A DNA stretch of 64,000 nt from Sphagnum compactum (GCA_965153455.1 OZ234497.1:1860001-1924000); one strand, 5' to 3'; counted from the first letter of the stretch, positions 1 through 15,204 are shown. Program-made: numbers and translations. Notes: generated by a model from the letters alone, not told the origin.

Positions 1-784
1 TTATTAGAAAAAATAAATAAATATTATGTTGTGATTTTTTTTCAAAGCTGTGTAATTAATCATTTTTATTAATCTATAACTAATGTTGTTAAAGAAATAC
101 GATGTTGAGAAAAAATGGTTATATTGATTATTTAATCAATTTTTCTTCTAGTGACCAATTTTTGCCAATTTAAAGGGGGGAAAACATAAATAGTGGTTTT
201 TTTCCCAAAAACATTTTTTTTAATCAAATTTAAAAATGATGAAATTTCCATATAATATTGAAGGATTTAAACAATTTTTCAACTCCATAATTTTACTATA
301 AGCAAATACGGGTAAAACTATTTATGGGTGATAGCAATTCGAATAACATCGCAAAAGTTTTTTTTAAAGATTGTACAAGATCATATTGAGGAAAACAAAA
401 CTTACAATTCTTTAAAAATTGAACATATATTTTCCACAAAAAAATATCTTTGTTAAAGATTTAATGAAAACACTTTTGAATTCACATCGAAATCAATCCC
501 ATTTATGCATATTGTCGATGAATTTACACAAAAACAAATTTGTAGATTTCTTTTTATTCATAACATGTTATTTGAAGTTTTTTTTTTGAACCCTTCATAT
601 TGCATAATTATAAATTATAATTATTTTCATGAATATATTTTTGAATAAGTCAAGATCATGTTTTCATTTGTAGCATTTGAATAAATTTTGAAAAAAAAAA
701 GTATGTTAAATTTTGAATTTTTTACATAGTTTCATGTTGAAGATAATAAAATTAAACTTTGTTTCTATTTTATTAAAGACTTGA

Positions 785-865
785 AATGGTTTGGTGGTGA
801 AGACTTGGGTGTGTCTCCATGAAATCTTGGGTTCAAGCCTTGATGAATGTGTGCGTTAATGTATG
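785..865 (+). mobile_element. tRNA-like SINE head
   Basis: TGGTTTGGTGGTGAAGACTT followed by TCTTGGGTTCAAGCCTTG gives A- and B-box-like motifs spaced as in a tRNA-derived SINE. It could be a diverged member of the family at 3.4 and 30.3 kb, but the body downstream is A/T-rich and not clearly alignable. Confidence 0.35.
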
Positions 866-1348
866 TAACATGTATATACATTGATGTATCATGTATAAAT
901 GTGATATACAAAACATGTATGATGGTAGTGAATATCTTCAAAATATTTTGTTAATTTAAAAAAATTAATATTAAATCACGGCATGTATTTTTGTCATGGC
1001 ATGTTGTGAAAAATTTACAATATGTGACCAAAAATAAATTATAAAAATAAAATAAAATGTTACATGTTGATGTGGCATGTCAATCTATGTCATATTACCT
1101 TGGGACTTCATAATATCCGTGTCAATTTTTTAAAATTACAAATTACCTCATGCAACATGTGACTACCCAAAACAACTAAAAACATTTCATTAAATATGTC
1201 CTAATCAACTAGTCCTTTTTTATCAAAACCATGTAAATTGCATATTAATGAACTTTGTCCCATTTCACTAAAAACATAGTGGATTTGGGTAGTGAAAAAA
1301 TCCAAGATTTCTTCTTGTGTATGTTGACTGTGTAAGTAAGGAATATTA

Positions 1349-1690
1349 GTCAACATCCCATCGTTGACCACAACCCATGTCATTTTTGGGATTTGGTCCT
1401 TTAACCCCAAGGATGGAGATCAACTCTTTTAACACCATTAATGTGCATTTTATTTAACTTACTTCATTTTAAACATTGCGCAAATTATTTGATATTTTAT
1501 TAAGATTTTGTCCAAATGATAAGATTAAAGTTTAATCTTAAAGTTATTTCAATAATGTGCACAAATATATATATTTTTCCTTCTTAAAATATAAATTGAT
1601 TGGGAAAAACAAATTTGAATTTCATTATTGAATACCATTTCTATGACCATTCCTTGAATTTTTTTTTCAAACACATGATTTATAAATGGA
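1349..1690 (+). repeat. Dispersed repeat B, copy 1
   Basis: Aligns with 54182-54565 (+). Shared blocks: GTCAACAT.CCATC.TTGACC, CCCCAAGGATGGA.ATCAA, ATATTTTATT.A, and TTTTTTTTCAAACACATGAT followed by TTATAAATG. Weaker similarity continues for 200 bp past the end in both copies (AAACCT.TATTTGATT, ATTTTACCAATA). Confidence 0.65.
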
Positions 1691-1691
1691 T

Positions 1692-1728
<37 letters not shown>
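1692..1728. repeat. Compound (TA)n(TG)n microsatellite
   Basis: About seven TA units run directly into about eleven TG units. Confidence 0.95.
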
Positions 1729-2204
1729 TTTAAACCTTCATTTGATTTTAAAATTAGAATACACAATTGTTTTTAGTATAGATCATAATTTTACCAATAT
1801 AACTTAATGTAGATGTGTGATATATAATTATAAATTAGTCATAAATAAACTATAATAGAATATAATAAAAGATCTTATATTAGCCATATTATTTATCATA
1901 TAAAAAATAAATTAAAAATGTATTTTAATTTTAAATATTAATTAGTGCCATATAATTAATTGATTTTATGGAACTATAAATGTTATTATGTTTACACATA
2001 TATTATATCTTAAATTTTACTTGAAATTATGATAAATTGTTTTTGAAAAAATAAATTATATATTTTCGCATCTCAAACCTTTATTTGATTTAAAAAATTA
2101 TTTTATACAATTTTGCTTATAATATTTCATATTGTTCCAAGAAAATGTAATTCAAATGTATGATATATGATCTATTCACTATATAATGTTTATAAATGGA
2201 TTAT

Positions 2205-2640
2205 AAATTACTCCTATTACCTACTACCTATTACTTAAATAAATTACATTGCAAACTTAATTAAATAATTAATTCAAAAAATCACATATCAACATAATAA
2301 ACTACCTACTATTTAACCCACATAAGTAAGACTTACTAGTATTTACTACCTACTACCTAGCCTATTTAATAACTAGATTAATTACATAGCCTACATAATT
2401 AAGTAATTAATTGATTAAAAAAATTTATCACATATCAACATCATAAAATACCTAGTACTATCCCACATACATATTGCTGATTATTTACTACCTTACAACT
2501 TACAACTTATGAATTAATTAATTCCCTAGCCTAATTAATTGATTAAACATAACATTATTTCATTCAACACAATAAATACCTACTATTTAACGACATACAT
2601 ATTATTTATTCCTTAGTCCTATTTACTACTTGCTACCTAT
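2205..2640. repeat. ACCTA-rich cryptic simple repeat
   Basis: Many short TACCTACTACCTATTAC-like motifs are interspersed with TTAATTAATT and ATCACATATCAACAT, the latter repeated at about 2281 and 2429. Similar ACCTA/TAGGT-rich DNA occurs at 23.95-24.15, 36.34-36.53 and 54.06-54.17 kb. Confidence 0.6.
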
Positions 2641-3324
2641 TACCATCTATTACATGACTAATTGTAGAACCAATTATGTTTTCATCCATGAATGGATGCC
2701 TTAAAAAAAGAATGATAAATGTGTATTTTTTGCACCTAACTATAAATTATGAAAAACCCAATAATGCGAAGAATTTCAAATTTGATTTTTACCATTAATT
2801 GCCATGGGTCCTCTGAAATTTTCATAAATCCACCAAACCCTACTACACATTTAACGATTAATTTATTGAAAAAGGTTAAAGGAAAAAATTAAACCATTAA
2901 ATCTAACAATTTCATTGGCTTACTCATTTTTTTCACATTTAAATACATGTACATTTGCAAGTAGGATTTATAGTCGCAAATCAAGTTGAAAAGATGCCAT
3001 GTGGTGTCCAATGGCCTATGAACCACTTTCCAAGTTGAGAAACAACCACATTTTCATCGTTTCTGGGATGCCATTAAAAATGTATGATAAAAATGTATTT
3101 TTCATTTTCATCCTAATTGACATTAGTTTCAAGTCTAAGTTGTATATGCAATTGTAACCACTTTTTAATTGTTTATGTGAGTCCAAGTCATTTTTATAGG
3201 TGCCATGGAAAGACAATCACAAAAATGGTTGATTTTGACACATCACAAATACATGGGTTGGAATGGACAAGATTCCTCGTAGTGATACCTATTATTCTTG
3301 ATCATTCAAGTTCAATATATATCT

Positions 3325-3490
3325 TTTAAAGTACAACCAAAAATCCATCTAACAAGCCATTGGCACCCCCAAATCAAGCTCATTGGTAGAAGGCCAATAG
3401 CAATTTCACTTGCACACCACAAGGTTTGAACCTAGGACCTTTAGTGGTCCCAAGGTCCTAGAATGGGCTATAGCAATGAGCCATCACACC
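3325..3490 (-). mobile_element. tRNA-derived SINE, copy 1
   Basis: On the minus strand the head reads TGATGGCTCATTGCTATAGC (A-box-like) and, about 50 nt on, TCCTAGGTTCAAACCTTG (B box GGTTCAAACC). The body continues GTGGTGTGCAAGTGAAA and GGTGCCAATGGCTTGTTAG. The same order of blocks occurs at 30230-30394, which defines a family about 165 nt long. Confidence 0.65.
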
Positions 3491-3816
3491 TATGGTTGAT
3501 AAATCTCCTATTTAGTTATGAGAATTTAATAGAAAATGAACTCCAAGGTGCAAGTGTTAGTGATATTTCATGGGTGATGAAATGAAGGGTTTTTATGATG
3601 TAAGTTATGACTATTCAATTGTGATTTTTTTAAAACATTAACATTTCACACCAAAGGGAAAACCTTCTTATGTGCATGACCTTTAATGTCAATGTATGTT
3701 GAAATGGATTTACCATAATCAGAATTTGTAATTAAATAATGATATCTTCTTTCCAAAATTGATAAATGTTGTTAGTAATTCAATATAGAGGTTTCCAATC
3801 AATTCAACCTCTTATA

Positions 3817-4565
3817 TCCTATATATAAAAGCTACAGTGGTGTGTGTTCGTCTGTGTGTCACAAGACGTTCTGCGTTTTAACATTACGCCGGAACCGGCG
3901 GCAGTTACGGGCAGTTGGAAAACATCTTTGAAAAACAAATTCTTAGAAATAGTAAGACGTTCTGTCCGTCTGTCTGTGTGGACAAAAATTGGGCAGTGCC
4001 TGGAAGATTCTTCCAGTCATTGCCCGTTCCCTGTGGAGCACCTGAAGATGATAATAATCAACTTTTGGATGGGGGATGGTAGGGTGTTGAGGGAGGTATT
4101 TTTGGAATTTGGAGGGTGGGTGAGGAGATTTGGGTGGGCTTTTTTCTTTCCCGAAGGATGCATGGGCTAAGGGTTTAGGAGGGTCATGATTTTTATTTTT
4201 TTCGTGGAGGGGGGAGGGGGTCGGGGTGGGGTTCTAGGGGTCTTAATAGGTGGAAGTGAGAAAGAACACATTGTAATATTATGTTGGGGAACACATTGGG
4301 AACCAAAGAAAAATGAAAAGAAACCCTCCCCCCACCCCCCCTGGCCCCTCCTCCCAAAATTTAAAAGGAATAGAAGCAAGGCACCTTGAGTGCACCCTTG
4401 GGCCTTCCATTGGCTGCATGAAATTTCTATTCCCAAAAGAGTTCGTCACCGTTTAGAACCGGAGTGGGAAAAGCGTTTAGAATAGAACCGGAGTGGGAAA
4501 AGCGAAGGATCGGGTGGGGGGGGGGGGGGATCGACGGGGTGCATTATGCACCGGGTTCACACTAG
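3817..4565 (+). mobile_element. Non-autonomous Helitron-like element
   Basis: The 5' end reads A|TCCTATATATAAAAGC and the 3' end reads GGTGCATTATGCACC (hairpin, 6-bp stem) then GGGTTCACACTAG|T. TC start, 3' hairpin about a dozen bases before CTRR, and insertion between A and T are all Helitron hallmarks. The element is 749 bp and GC-richer than its surroundings. No RepHel coding sequence is seen. Its interior (about 4250-4445) contains a segment shared with the tandem array at 19.66-20.75 kb. Confidence 0.65.
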
Positions 4566-4649
4566 TAGCATTAGAATTTTATGAACTTTTAATCACACCA
4601 TAAATAAGGAGAAATTACAAAGTCCTTTACAACATATTTTTCTTTGAAA

Positions 4650-4998
4650 TCTTATATATAATTACAAACATGGTGTCTGTGCGTGCGTCCGTCTGTCCCG
4701 TTTTTACCTTTTTCGAAGTTACCTAATTTACCTAAGTTACTTTTTACTGAGTGGCAGTTAGGAAGTTACTGAGCGGCAGCAAGGGGTGGGGGCCAGCAGG
4801 GGTGCGGGGGGGGGGGGGGGGGCGGGGGGGGGGCAGCACATGTGGGGGGGGGGGGGCCAGCAGGGGGGGGGACGGGCGGGAAAGGACCGGAACGGGGGAG
4901 TGAAGGGAGGTGTTTTTTTTTTTTTCGTTTTTTTTGGGTCCTCCCTCCTTTTCTTGGGGGTGGCTAGAGTGGCGTAGCCAGGGGTTACCAACCACTCG
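4650..4998 (+). mobile_element. Second, shorter Helitron-like element with degenerate 3' end
   Basis: It starts A|TCTTATATATAATTAC followed by GTGTCTGTGCGTGCGTCCG, close to the first element's start and its CGTCTGTCCGTCTG tract. It ends with a GGCTA/TAGCC stem and GGGTTACCAACCACTCG|T, where CTCG would be a mutated CTAG. G-rich runs (about 4805-4870) dominate the interior. It begins only 85 bp after the first element ends, in the same orientation. Confidence 0.5.
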
Positions 4999-7900
4999 TT
5001 CTTATAAATGTTTTCATAAAATTATGTCATATGATTAGGGTTTTTATTTTCAATTTTGTGGGGTTCAAAAGTATGGCAATTGTTTTTGAATTTACACTTA
5101 AATAATGAAAATATCCAAAAAATTCCAAAAAAACAAATTGCCATAATGCAAAAATTCGCCCCAAAAATAAAAAAAATTTGCATATGATGTAATAACTGAT
5201 GGTGATCATAAGTTTTTTTTTTCAGAAAAGATGATTTTTTGGGCCCCAACTTTAAGTATAAAAGAACTTACATTTTTGGCACAATCAAATATAGTGCAAT
5301 AATATTATAGTATAAGGACCCCAAATTTATTAAAAGTGATTCACGTTAACTTGCAAATACCCAATGAGGGAATTGGATAATGATTAACATCAACATCATG
5401 AACATTTTTCTTGGTTTTTTTTTGTTTTTTTGCTAATGATTCAAGACAAGATATTTTTTCATTAATGTGCCATTAAATTTCAATTTTCACATTGTAAAAA
5501 GGTTTGAAATAGGTTTTAAAAATATAAGTACCTCTTGATGTTGACTTTTGAATGTGGGCTTTTGTTTCAAGTAGGTGTCAAATAGGTTCCAACAAATATA
5601 ACATTTATTTATTAAAGAAAATATATGTATAATTTTTTACGAGTTTTTGAAATATATAATGATTTTCCTATCTTTATTTAATAAAATTTATTTCATTAAT
5701 GTTTCAAATGGAAAATGCATTTGACACATATTAAATTAAAATTTTAAAATGAACTTTTTATTTACTTTTTAATCTCAAATTTTAATCTAGATTCTTAGGA
5801 ACTTAATATGCAACATGGATCATACTTGACACATACTTTCACCCAATTTTATGTTACTTTTTTAGAGTGGCACATGATTTAAGTTGAAATGTTTACTTTT
5901 TGTGTTTACTTTACCATGTATTCACTTTTCAAGCTTAATTACCTTGCCCTTTTCCCCTACCCATCTACATAGGCATGAAAACCCACACTATAATATTGAG
6001 ATCTAGGATAAATAATGATATTTTTTGTAGCGTCACATGTTGATCATTATTGTAGATGTTTTAAAATATCAAAAAGTTTGTTATTCCACACCCAATCATA
6101 GGATCTTGCACATCTCATCTTCATGTCATTCTATGTTTGGAAGTCGATTCCCCTATTGTCTTAGCTTCTTTGTTGCATGAGTCATGCAACTTGGAATCTT
6201 TGATCTTCTTGATTTGAAGGCCCCCCAAATGCTAAACCCATTTTCAAAACAAAAATGAACCTAGAAGAAGAAAAACAACAAAAAAAGATTTCAAGATTGC
6301 TTTGGCTTGAAAGCAAAGTGACCCAACTTGGGTCCCTTGGATGAGGAAGGGTAAGAATGTGTCACCATTTGTAGATGTGGTGTTGAAAAGCTTAATTGCA
6401 TTTCAGAATTTGTTTCTCAACCATTTTGGGTAGGACCTCATCAAAAGAAGTGATTTGTAAACAAGTGAAAAATGTCAAAGGTCCTACATGTAAATAAGGA
6501 CACAATTCATTACAATTGGTTGCATTAGAAATGGCATTAGGTGGCCTATTAGATTCTAACCTTTCATAAGGCTCTTTGAATTGATGGCATGTCTCATCAT
6601 GCAATTTATGGAGAATTCTAAAATTTAGAAGTGATGTGTGGACCTTGCCCAAGCATCTTATCCACACTTCCAAATTATAGCTTCATCAATATCATACATG
6701 ACAAATGAGATATTAACATTGAATAGTCATAAAAAATAATACATGTAACATAACCCTAAAATCACTTAAGAGCCAAGTGTCATTTCATCTACACCTTTTG
6801 GTGCTATTGCATGTCCATTTTGGTTGGAAATAAGATTTTTGTTATTTTGTTATTTTTGTAGTTCCAAAGCTTGGCCTTGACAATGTTTTTGCTTAGTTGA
6901 TAACATGACTACAAAAGCATGGTTTTTTTAGTAGTGGCATTATAAATGACTATAGAATCAAGCCCATTTGTCTAAAATGATTGACTATGTCCATATTGAT
7001 TGAAGAAACTAGATATTTAATAATAATGGACACCATATGGGAGACATGGCATATACGACACCCATGTGGAATTGTCCACCTTGACTAATGTGACTAAAAT
7101 AAATCAAATAGATATTACCGATTATGAAACTAATGCTACTTTTGATGATCTGGCAATAATAAAATAAAGAATTTGTATTAAATAAAATTTGGAACTAATG
7201 GAAGAAAAGGAAACTAGATTATGGATGTCTATTAAAGAATGAACATTATTCTTACTATAACCTTATTATAATTATTGTAGCACCATGCAATTATGGATTA
7301 TTTAGGTAATGTAAAGTTGAATTTGTCTACCCACTTCCTATTTATTTTGGAGAGATTGCTATAGTGGCTAAAGATATAAGGGTAAGGGTAAAAATATAGG
7401 ATTTGGCTAAGAGCAACCACTAGTTACTATGATAGTGACTAGGTTGGGAAGGACTTGGAAAATGTGCATGTGCGGGGTGTTAAACTGTAATAGAAGATGA
7501 TTATAGAATCTAGCAGCAACCCAATGTACTTGAAGTTGCTTGTGTGCTCTAAGTCTAGGGGATTTTGGAGTTTTTGCAAACAATAGAACAATACAAGTTT
7601 GTAGCCACCAACTTGTACCCCTTCTATTAGATTTAGAATTTAATCTTTCATTTGCAAAACACTAGCAAAACAATAGATTTGAGGCTTGCTTTACTAGGTC
7701 TTTGGAAGAATTTTTGCAATGTCATGTTCTCATTTGTTGTTTGTAATGATTCACATAAAAATAAAAATAGGAGATAATTCAATTGAAATATAACAAAATG
7801 ACATGGGAGAAAATAGAATATCAAACTAAAATATTTTATTTCAATGTAGTACAAAATAGAACATAACTAATGTACATGAAAAACTTTAACTAATTTAATG

Positions 7901-9754
7901 TCTTCAAATTTGTAAATTAAAAATACAAAATCAAATTAAATTATTCTTATTTAAAAATTTCCCAAATCAGAAAATATAAATTAGTCTAATGGTTTAACAT
8001 TTGGAATTTGAAAAAATATAGAATTCAAAATTTTATAATTTAAAAATATTAATATAGTTAAAAATATTCAAAATTCGTTTAATACATTTTACATTTTGAA
8101 ATTAAAAGGAATTGTAAGTTTCAAAGTAATTATGAAACTAAAAAAAAATCATTTGAATAATGATATTAAGGATGTATATAATGTAATCAAATTTTTAATG
8201 GAATTACTTAATTATATGATAAGATTATAATGCATGATATCCATAAATTATTTATGTTTATATTTTTTTCAATAGCAATTTATATATATCACCATGTGAG
8301 GCGGGGGTAGGATGGTAAATACCTTGGGTTGTGGCCAAAAAAATGAAGATTTAAACCCATTTTGAACATGTTGTCATCATGACATCATCATTATAACATG
8401 TCATGCGTTTGCTGAACTATTTGTAGTTCATTTGAAAAATAATTGCCATTTGAAATTTTTTTTTTTTTTTTTGGTGTTGGAACATTGTCACATTACACTA
8501 TTAAGAATGTTTTGGACTTGTTTCTAGTTTAATCCAAAAATATCAAGATTTTTATTTTGAATAATAAAAATAAATAAAAAATTTCACATCAATTAGTATT
8601 ATCAATCATTTCAATCAAAATAAACTTAGTCAGATTTATGTCACAAATGATTGGTTTGTTTTGACTAAGGACATTTTTGTCCATTGTCTATTGTGATTGA
8701 AATTTCAATCATAAAAACCATGTTATATAATGGTGTTATGCTTGTAAGTTGTAGGTGATAACTTAGGGTTGAATTCAACTTAGTTCAACATCATTGGGTC
8801 CCTAGGTTTCATCATCATTTTTTAATAAAAATGTTAGCTCTCATTATTTTTCTTGACATTGGTGTATGTTTGAAATCAACTAATGTTAGACACATGCCAT
8901 TAGTAGTGACAAGAAGTTGCATTGAACCAATCAACATTTAAAAACCTCAATGAACATAACATTGAATGTGCGGTACCTACATAATTACAAAAAAATGCAA
9001 TTGATGATATGGTCAAATCGTGTACCTAACTTATGAAAGATATTTTGCACCACTTAGGTAACTACTCAATTATATTTGCCATGTTCATGATTGGCATCCC
9101 CTTAATTTTGTTGGCGCTAATCTAGACACCAATGTGTTGTTTGCTTTTGATTAAGAAGCAATATTTGTTTTCACCAATGTTATGAAGTTGATGTTTACAA
9201 TAGACAAAACCGAAGGCTCCTCCAAATGATGTACATTGGGACCTAATCAACACAACTGAAATAGTTAGTTGACACTAGATATGTACATCAATTGAATTTT
9301 GATGAGAGAAATTGAGTTTTTTGTTAAGATTGAACAAGTTGGTTTTTAATTCAACATTTCAATTTCTACTCAATTCATACTAATGACAAATTTTGGATTT
9401 TGAGAGGATAACAAGTATTTGATCCCATGAAACAACATCATCCAATTTAGTTTTGGATGATGATTTTGCAATTCAATTTCTACTTGATTCTTCAAAGATT
9501 GTTGACATAATTCAAAAAAAGAGGATAACATAATACCTATTCAAAATAGATTTCTTTGGCGCCCAAGATATAATTCACGATTCGCATGCAATTGTATTTT
9601 GGATGTTTCTTGACCTTTAATGTAATTACCTCGCATCCGTTTTTGACAAATGCCTTGATCTTTGTTTGTGTGCTAATTGTGCTTGCGGTCAGTTTTCACC
9701 GCATCCGCATTTGCTTTTACATCTATGATTTATAGAATGATATCAACATTGATC
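4999..9754. other. Intergenic, no supported gene
   Basis: A/T-rich DNA with poly-T/poly-A tracts and no frame with recognisable homology. The longest open stretch (6392-6673, minus) shows no motif I know. No LTR, TIR pair or RNA gene was seen. Confidence 0.6.
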
Positions 9755-10595
9755 TCATGCCTCCTCAACAAGTTGTTCAATATGCAATATAACCAAATCA
9801 GGTATCAACGAAACATGCATATCAATTTTACCATGAAATTCTTGAAATGTTTTCTTGAAGATCCCAAAAACGTTCTTTACAATGGACCTTTCCCGCTTAT
9901 GTTTTCTGTTGAACACTTGCTGCAAAACATTGTGGTCGGACTCTTCTTGATGTGGTGTGACAAGCCAATCTAACAAGGGGTAGCCCTTGTCCCCTAGCAT
10001 ATATGGAAGGATTCCATCTTGGCATCCTCTCTCTGGTACTGAGCTTGGTGGTAAAGATTGGATTTCCAAAGGACTCATGAATCATTGACACTCTTGGGTC
10101 GCCCCACAAATATGTCCATGAACTGTTTCTTGTCATCAATTACAATTTGACAAACCACATTGTAAGCTCTAATCTTATGGTAATAATAGTTTTCAAAAAA
10201 TGGGCTTATAGGTCTAGATATGGCAAAATGAATACCGTATATGGCACCATGAACATTAGGAAGATTATAAAATTTTAAAAATCCAATCATGACTGCCTCC
10301 AATTTTGATCCAGAAGGCCATGAAATCAAGTTCTTGAAGACAATGTTGATTGTTGTTATGACTTCCTAAACAACATGGGAGATTGTGGATCTACCTATGG
10401 CAAAAAGCTCGCTACATACTAAAAGGTTAACACCTTGCGACAACTTCTAAATTACATAAGCAACACATAACTCCATTGGGATATCAAATTTGTATTTCAT
10501 ATCATGTTTTTGAAATAATAGTCTCACTTGGTTAGCAATGTCAAACAAGTTCCTTTAGTCATATGAAATTTTTGAAGCCAACAATCATTGTCATA
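9755..10595 (-). pseudogene. Decayed PIF/Harbinger (HARBI1-like) transposase
   Basis: Read right to left, three frames together give a DDE_4-type transposase. The 10.35-10.58 kb part reads FHMTKGTCLTLL, KYKFDIPMELCVAYVI and LFAIGRSTISHVV with internal stops. The next part reads NLPNVHGAIYGIHFAISRPI and VIDDKKQFMDIFVGRPKSVN (to ~10075). The last, after frameshifts, reads LGDKGYPLLDWLVTPHQ and FNRKHKRERSIVKNVFGIFK. The family has GAIDGTH; here the first catalytic Asp is Tyr (TAC). The family VERAFG is VKNVFG, so the catalytic Glu is also gone. The element is dead. I could not identify its TIRs. Confidence 0.8.
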
Positions 10596-13386
10596 TTCAA
10601 TTAAAAGAAAAATTGAAAACCAAGCGGTGCTTCTTGGCTTGACCTAATGCCCAAGTTCAGCAATAAGGTATTTTGACATTATAAACCATTTTGTGGTTGT
10701 GGAGACAAAGTGAAACATAAAAAAACAGCAATGATGCTGAAACTTTCAAATCATCATTTGAAAGGGATTGGGAAAAGGGAATATCACACAATATTTCCAA
10801 CATTGACCATGAAGACAGGGATCCCCATCACAATATTGCAGTCAGTCACATCCATGTTGCGATAAACAAACCAAGAAAAAACAAGCATAAACAAAATTTA
10901 TAATGAAGAATAAAACAAACTTGGATGAGGTGAAAACACAATGCCACAAAATTATTTGAAAACACTCCCACACAATTAAAAATCTACAATACATAAAATA
11001 AGCAAAAGATTAGGGTAAGATTTTTTGGCGAACCAATAAAGCAAACAAAATTTTTTTGACAAAAAAAAGAAACTTTTTTTTGGGAACAAAATCAAGAATT
11101 GCAAAAGATCAAGAAATTGAACCGCAACAATCCAAATACCTACAAGATGCACTAGAAACAAAAGAAACCATGCAAAAACAAGGAAAAAAATAACATTGAA
11201 AAAATGAAAAAAATTGCAAAGAAACAGAATTGTAGAAATTGCTTACTTAGTGAAGCTTATAGCACACGAAAAAGCTCAAAAGGATAGACAAAAGGAGAGA
11301 CAAAGTTGAAAAGAAAACGTGAGAAAAATGAAGCTCACTATGAGATGGGAGTGTCCAAATGAGAACATAAGAAAGATCAAGAAGTTAAATGAAGCTTGCG
11401 GAGCAAGAGGAATAGGAGAAATGAAGAAGAGGAGGAGAAAAAATATTGGCGAGTCGGAGAAAAAATGGGTGAGCAAAAAAGGAAAAGCCATGTACCTACC
11501 TTCAAGTTATCATTAGAGATGGTGTGGACAAGGTAGTCGTGAAAATGTCTTCGACATGTAGATTGATGCAACACTCATTGTAGGTGTGGATGCACGTCCA
11601 AAAAAAAAGAGAAGTAACTAGTTGCTACTTTAACCTCACTATCTGCTTTTAGCTGTTAGGGTTTTTTGGGGCTGGGTAAATAACTATTAGGGCTCTTAAC
11701 CTTAAGTGTCATGATATTGATGACACATCAAGAGTTGCACAAAAGGAAATAAATGCTTTTGGTTGGTCAAGGATAAGGATGCATGGGCCCGGGTGGTAAG
11801 ACTGAAATAGTCTCTCATTTCATATTGTTCAAATTTTGACTAAAATGAGTGAGGAGAGGAAGGGAAAAAACTAAGACTAAATCTTGGATGTCTTGTGACC
11901 TAAAAATAGTGTCAAATGTTTTCTGTGGATGAAAATAGAAAACCCTAATTTATTTCTATGGTTGAACTGTTAGAGGTGTGGAGTTTCAAGGATGTCGAAG
12001 AATTTATTTTCGTTTTTCTGTTTTTGGTTTAGTTTGTTGTTTTGCAGGTTATTGTGGAGTGATCTTAGTGAGCTAGTTTCGGTGATGGAACGCGATCCTG
12101 GTTGCTCAATGGATACTCTTTATGAGCTGTGTGAATCACGGTTTTAGTGAAGGATTAGTGCGGAGCTTTTAGGGGAACGAGGGGTTGTGGAGATGAAGCT
12201 GGGGATTTTGGGAACAAGGGGATGCTATGAAATGTATAAGATCACACTCACCCATTTTGTTGTAAGTCTCTGTCCCGTTTCTGAGAGGAACCATGTGATG
12301 ATGTCAGGATTGTACTTGTGGGATTTCTGTTGTTGAAGTCTGAGCTGCCACTCTCATTAGGCAACCAGTTGGCTCCTTGAGAGGAAATCAATAGAGATCT
12401 GATCCCTTGAGGTCCATAGAACTAATATAGTAAAGTTTGGTGTTTGTAAGGATATGGATGTAGAAACGATACTTGTAATAACCTTCTTTCTGTCTTAGGA
12501 AGATTTCAGCAATTCCTATTGAGTCTGTATACCCAATATCAGGGATTTCCACACCAGAAATCATCTCCCCTTCTTTTTTTGGTGACAATCAGGCATATTG
12601 ATTGGGGCCATTGTTGGAGCTGCTCCAATTCCACGTTTAAACAAACATTAGTTGTCACAAAAGTCAACCAAAAAGTTGCTGGCATGCATATGTAAACACA
12701 CTCATATTTCAAAGGAGGTGGAACTAGGCCTTAAAATTGAAGGGCACTCTTGACCTTCCACTTGAAGGCTAGCTTCAATAAATCTTTTTATAATCTCTTG
12801 TAAAATTGATTGTTTATGATGCAATAGGTTTTCATTTTCAAAGATCTTAAACGAAAACTTAAATCTAAAATTTGATAAAATAGATCTTTAATTTGAATTT
12901 CTTGACATCCATATGAGTAAAAAATGAACAACTTGTAAAGACAGTAGAGTTTCTCTATGCACAGAAATAAGAACACATTTGGGTGAAGAATGAATGTGTC
13001 AGTACTGACCTGTTCACCATACTTGCTCTAGTAAGGGGGTTTATTGCATGATCTAGGCCAACATAGGAGCCCTGTATTGTGCGGATTTTGCTTTATTTCA
13101 AACTACATAGCGATGCTTGAACTTCACCCATCACAAAAGGAATGAATCAATGTTTATGTTAATACACAAATGAGTAAAATATTGTTCAGATTTGAATCTA
13201 CAAGTGAGTTCTCCAAGCACCTAATATCTAGCAACAGGTGAGAGACCCCAGAAGAGATCCTGTTACATATTTGAAGCACTCAAGTTTCTCCCCAGTCAGC
13301 CACAACCCCATTGCAAACACCTTTGATGACTTCACGACTTCCCGCAAAAAGTATCACAGCAATGAGTATGGGAGGCCAGATAGCCT
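10596..13386. other. Intergenic, between Harbinger remnant and GGPPS
   Basis: A/T-rich, with A-rich blocks at 10.9-11.3 kb that may be the rest of the Harbinger element. The part from 11.9 to 12.65 kb is less A/T-rich, but I see no continuous coding frame; a short minus frame at 12388-12588 is not recognisable. The last few hundred bases should be GGPPS 3' UTR. Confidence 0.5.
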
Positions 13387-15175
<1,789 letters not shown>

Positions 15176-15204
15176 TCAGAAGCAGCAGCAGCAACCGAGG
15201 CGTC

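Noticed and set aside
785-865. A functional tRNA gene
   Set aside because: Box motifs are present but no cloverleaf with paired acceptor stem can be drawn; the SINE-type explanation fits better.
4744-4995. Proline-rich open frames opposite a G-rich tract
   Set aside because: Produced by poly-G/poly-C runs inside the second Helitron-like element.
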